Assembly (NCBI GenBank): GCA_002733385.1
Contig: NVVO01000029.1
Coordinates: 24,164-33,391 of the forward strand
Length of the DNA stretch: 9,228 nucleotides
Direction: 5' to 3'
Origin: Robiginitomaculum sp.
GTDB lineage: Bacteria > Pseudomonadota > Alphaproteobacteria > Caulobacterales > Maricaulaceae
The translations under genes were made by a program, and so were the position numbers. Below the pieces are notes generated by a model. It had not been told where the DNA came from. It ran no database searches and was given only the letters and a program-made list of their open reading frames with translations. Positions 7,081-9,228 of the stretch are shown piece by piece; position 1 is the stretch's first letter; every line of letters starts with the position of its first letter.

Positions 7081-8751
7081 ATGACAAATATTACGCGGCG
7101 TGGGGCATTATTTACAGGGTTTTCACTCATGGGCGCATCTGCTGCATCCTGTGCGAGAGAATCGGCTGTTGTGCCAGTAGCATTCGCCCACGGGGTGGCC
7201 AGCGGCGACCCCGGCACCGACAAAATGATCATCTGGACGCGAATCACTCCTTCGGATAACACAGGTTTTGAAGGCACAATCCCGGTTAAGTGGGAAATAG
7301 CCACAGATGCAGAATTTCGCAAAATCCGCCGCAAAGGCAAAACCAGCACCAGTGCCGCCCGCGACTTTACGGTGAAAGTCGACGCCGCCGGTTTAAAGCC
7401 CGGCCAAACCTATTTTTACCGCTTCAAGGTCGGCAAAACCATTTCGCCTGTGGGGCGGACAAAAACCCTGCCCGTTGGTGCACTGGAACAAGCCCGCTTT
7501 GCCGTGGTCTCTTGTACGAATTTTCCCTTTGGCTATTTCAATGTTTATGACCATATTGCCAAACAAGACGGATTTGACGCGGTGATCCATCTGGGCGATT
7601 ATTTCTATGAATACGGCACGGATAGTTACGGCGGCAAAACTGGTCAAAAATTAGGCCGCAACCACGCGCCGACCCACGAAACCGTTACATTATCTGATTA
7701 CCGCACCCGCCACGCCCAATATAAAGCCGACACGGCCTCCCAAGCTATGCACGCGGCCCATCCGCTCATCGCAATATGGGACGACCATGAAACCGCCAAC
7801 GATTCGTGGAAATCCGGCGCGCAAAACCACAATGCGGGCGAAGGCAGTTGGGAGATGCGCCGGGGCGCGGCCATGCAAGCCTATTATGAATATATGCCAG
7901 TGCGCGACCCGGTGCCGGGTAAAACCCGCGAGGCTTTGTTTCGGGATTTTAGCTTTGGGGATTTGCTATCCTTGCATACACTGGAAACGCGCCTCACGGC
8001 CCGCACCCAGCCTTTAAGCTATGAACAATATGTGGACACGCTCACCAGCCAAGAGGCCGTTGATGATTTCGTCCAAAACACCCTGTGGGATCGGGGGCGC
8101 GAAATGCTGGGCGCTGGTCAAAAAGACTGGCTGGCCAAAACCCTCAAGGCGTCCAAAGACGCCGGGACGGGCTGGCGGCTCATTGCCAATCAAGTGCTGT
8201 TGGGGCCGGTGCTGTCCCCTGACCTTAGGGATTACGCAGGCAGTGCAGCCATTGAGCGCATTGCCCAATTTCGTCCCAGCATCCGAAAACTCATCGAATT
8301 TTCGCCCTTGGGCCTGCCCCTCAGCCTCGATAGCTGGGACGGATACCCGGCGGCCCGTGAAGGTTTTTATGCACTGGCCAAAAAACAAGGCGTTCAAGAC
8401 TTACTGGTGCTGACCGGAGACACCCATGTCAGCCGGGTCAACAGCTTGACCAGTGTGTCCGGCGAAAATATGGGCGTGGAGTTTGGCGTCACCGGCACAA
8501 CTTCGCCCGGCCACGACGCCTATTTCAAAGACATGAGCCAGGATTATGAAAAGCGCCTGATGGCCAAAAACAAGGGTACGCACTGGATGCAATCAGCCGA
8601 GCGCGGATATCTCGATCTGCATTTGACCAAAACCGAGGCCCACGCCAATTTCATCAGCGTCAGCACCACCCACACACAAGAATACACGACATTTACGGCT
8701 AAAAGCTACACAATCACCAAAGACGATGACCGTTTAAAATTACGCTCTTAA
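7081..8751 (+). CDS. phoD: Alkaline phosphatase/phosphodiesterase, PhoD family
   Basis: A 556-residue metallophosphatase (EC 3.1.3.1 family) exported folded by the Tat system. PhoD enzymes use an Fe/Ca centre and cleave phosphomonoesters and phosphodiesters. The N-terminus has a twin-arginine motif TRRGALF (5-11) and a hydrophobic stretch ending near Cys24 (AASC), a marginal lipobox, so it may be a Tat lipoprotein. HGVASGDP (37-44) opens the PhoD N-terminal beta domain (to about 130). The catalytic domain shows SCTN with Cys145 (the iron-ligand position), HLGDYFYEYG (Asp173, Tyr176), WDDHETAND (Asp234-Asp235-His236, Asn240), DSWDGYPAARE (417-427), LTGDTHVS (Asp447, His449) and GVTGTTSPG (469-477). 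The length matches Bacillus subtilis PhoD. A weak GAGA (7071-7074) precedes the ATG by six bases. It is divergent from the receptor gene, with a candidate Pho box in its promoter, so induction by phosphate starvation is likely. All recognisable catalytic motifs are intact. Confidence 0.95.
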   Translation: MTNITRRGALFTGFSLMGASAASCARESAVVPVAFAHGVASGDPGTDKMIIWTRITPSDNTGFEGTIPVKWEIATDAEFRKIRRKGKTSTSAARDFTVKVDAAGLKPGQTYFYRFKVGKTISPVGRTKTLPVGALEQARFAVVSCTNFPFGYFNVYDHIAKQDGFDAVIHLGDYFYEYGTDSYGGKTGQKLGRNHAPTHETVTLSDYRTRHAQYKADTASQAMHAAHPLIAIWDDHETANDSWKSGAQNHNAGEGSWEMRRGAAMQAYYEYMPVRDPVPGKTREALFRDFSFGDLLSLHTLETRLTARTQPLSYEQYVDTLTSQEAVDDFVQNTLWDRGREMLGAGQKDWLAKTLKASKDAGTGWRLIANQVLLGPVLSPDLRDYAGSAAIERIAQFRPSIRKLIEFSPLGLPLSLDSWDGYPAAREGFYALAKKQGVQDLLVLTGDTHVSRVNSLTSVSGENMGVEFGVTGTTSPGHDAYFKDMSQDYEKRLMAKNKGTHWMQSAERGYLDLHLTKTEAHANFISVSTTHTQEYTTFTAKSYTITKDDDRLKLRS

Positions 8752-8759
8752 CCGAATTT

Positions 8760-8777
8760 TGAGGGATAGAACCCTCA
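8760..8777. terminator. Weak hairpin downstream of phoD
   Basis: TGAGGG (8760-8765) pairs with CCCTCA (8772-8777) around an ATAGAA loop, beginning nine bases after the phoD stop. No T-run follows it on the plus strand. It may attenuate or stabilise the transcript rather than terminate it, and chance is possible. The rest of the gap to the next gene shows nothing definite. Confidence 0.3.
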
Positions 8778-8833
8778 CGCACGTATCATAAATAACCGAT
8801 CAATTTTTTGCTCTGCAATGGCAAGCAGCTTGG

Positions 8834-8838
8834 AAGGA
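8834..8838 (+). promoter_or_regulatory. Ribosome binding site deciding the start at 8845
   Basis: AAGGA, within AAGGAAAGG, ends six bases before the ATG at 8845. An in-frame ATG at 8818 would add nine residues (MASSLEGKV) but has only T-rich sequence and no Shine-Dalgarno match upstream, so 8845 is preferred. Confidence 0.7.
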
Positions 8839-8844
8839 AAGGTT

Positions 8845-9228
8845 ATGCGTATATTAGGTCATGTTCTCGACAAAACTTTGTCCAAAATAGTCACAACTGG
8901 TGCGCTGGAAATGACATATCCCGGCGGCACAAAAAAACGCTACGGGCAGAAATTGATCAAGCCGGTCAGGGCGAAAATAACCTCAAACCACTGGGTGCGG
9001 CGCATCGTTTTCGACCCGGAACTGGCACTGGGTGAAGCTTATATGCAAGGCGGCTTGCGCATTCAAGGTGACAATATTTATGATTTTCTGGATTTGCTGT
9101 GGACGAATGTGCGCGGCCATAAAAAACGGGTCGCGGTCGTGCCGGATTTAACCCGCAGGGCTTTGCGCCGTCTGGCCCAGTTTAACCCGGCGACCCGCGC
9201 CCGAAAAAACGCTGCCCATCATTATGAT
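8845..9228 (+). CDS. cfa: Cyclopropane-fatty-acyl-phospholipid synthase-like methyltransferase (3' partial)
   Basis: The first 128 codons of an S-adenosylmethionine-dependent enzyme that would add a methylene group across the double bond of unsaturated acyl chains in membrane phospholipids; related family members are plain lipid methyltransferases. The visible part is the N-terminal lipid-binding domain. Recognisable family features are an early LDKTLSKIVTTGALEMTYPGG segment at about 8-28, FDPELALGEAYMQGGLRIQG (about 66-85) followed by DNIYDFLDLLW, and NAAHHYD at the very end, which directly precedes the methyltransferase core. The SAM-binding glycine motif and the active-site cysteine would lie beyond the window, so activity cannot be judged. 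Members are usually about 380-430 residues, so roughly one third is present. It starts 93 bp after phoD in the same direction. There is no evident functional link to phosphate scavenging, although both touch phospholipids. Confidence 0.85.
   Translation, partial: MRILGHVLDKTLSKIVTTGALEMTYPGGTKKRYGQKLIKPVRAKITSNHWVRRIVFDPELALGEAYMQGGLRIQGDNIYDFLDLLWTNVRGHKKRVAVVPDLTRRALRRLAQFNPATRARKNAAHHYD

Noticed and set aside
8014..8413. Open frames of about 130 codons on both strands within phoD
   Set aside because: They are shadows of phoD, whose motifs run intact through this region.
8808..9035. Plus-strand 75-codon open frame
   Set aside because: It is out of frame with the cyclopropane synthase-like N-terminus, which has a good ribosome binding site and family motifs.

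Overview
The window looks like chromosomal DNA from a marine-type alphaproteobacterium, perhaps Hyphomonadales/Maricaulales or Parvularculales. This rests on gene family types and moderate GC content; no rRNA or other phylogenetic marker is present. It holds five protein genes, two cut by the window edges, and no tRNA, rRNA, CRISPR array or transposase gene.

Layout. Bases 1-1703 (+) are the 3' part of a large membrane protein with the end of a von Willebrand A-like domain, a degenerate glutamine-amidotransferase-like domain and a C-terminal membrane anchor. This type is usually encoded beside MoxR/DUF58/DUF4159 genes. Bases 1795-3279 (+) encode a PhoA-superfamily alkaline phosphatase lipoprotein whose active site resembles the animal enzymes more than E. 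coli PhoA. Bases 3280-3540 are non-coding, with a palindromic element of about 155 bp and a bidirectional terminator between convergent genes. Bases 3541-6897 (-) encode a very large TonB-dependent receptor with an N-terminal carboxypeptidase-regulatory-like domain. Bases 6898-7080 are a divergent regulatory region with a candidate Pho box and a separate perfect-arm palindrome. Bases 7081-8751 (+) encode a PhoD-type alkaline phosphatase with a Tat signal. Bases 8845-9228 (+) are the first 128 codons of a cyclopropane-fatty-acid synthase-like methyltransferase.

How the genes may work together. Two unrelated alkaline phosphatases flank one outer-membrane active transporter, and the candidate Pho box precedes phoD. 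The simplest reading is a phosphate-scavenging locus: the receptor brings an organophosphate (or its moiety) across the outer membrane, and PhoD (diester/monoester) and PhoA (monoester) release phosphate in the periplasm or at the cell surface. The receptor's substrate cannot be read from the sequence. The receptor gene is visibly AT-richer than its neighbours, which suggests a separate history. The two edge genes appear unrelated to this role.
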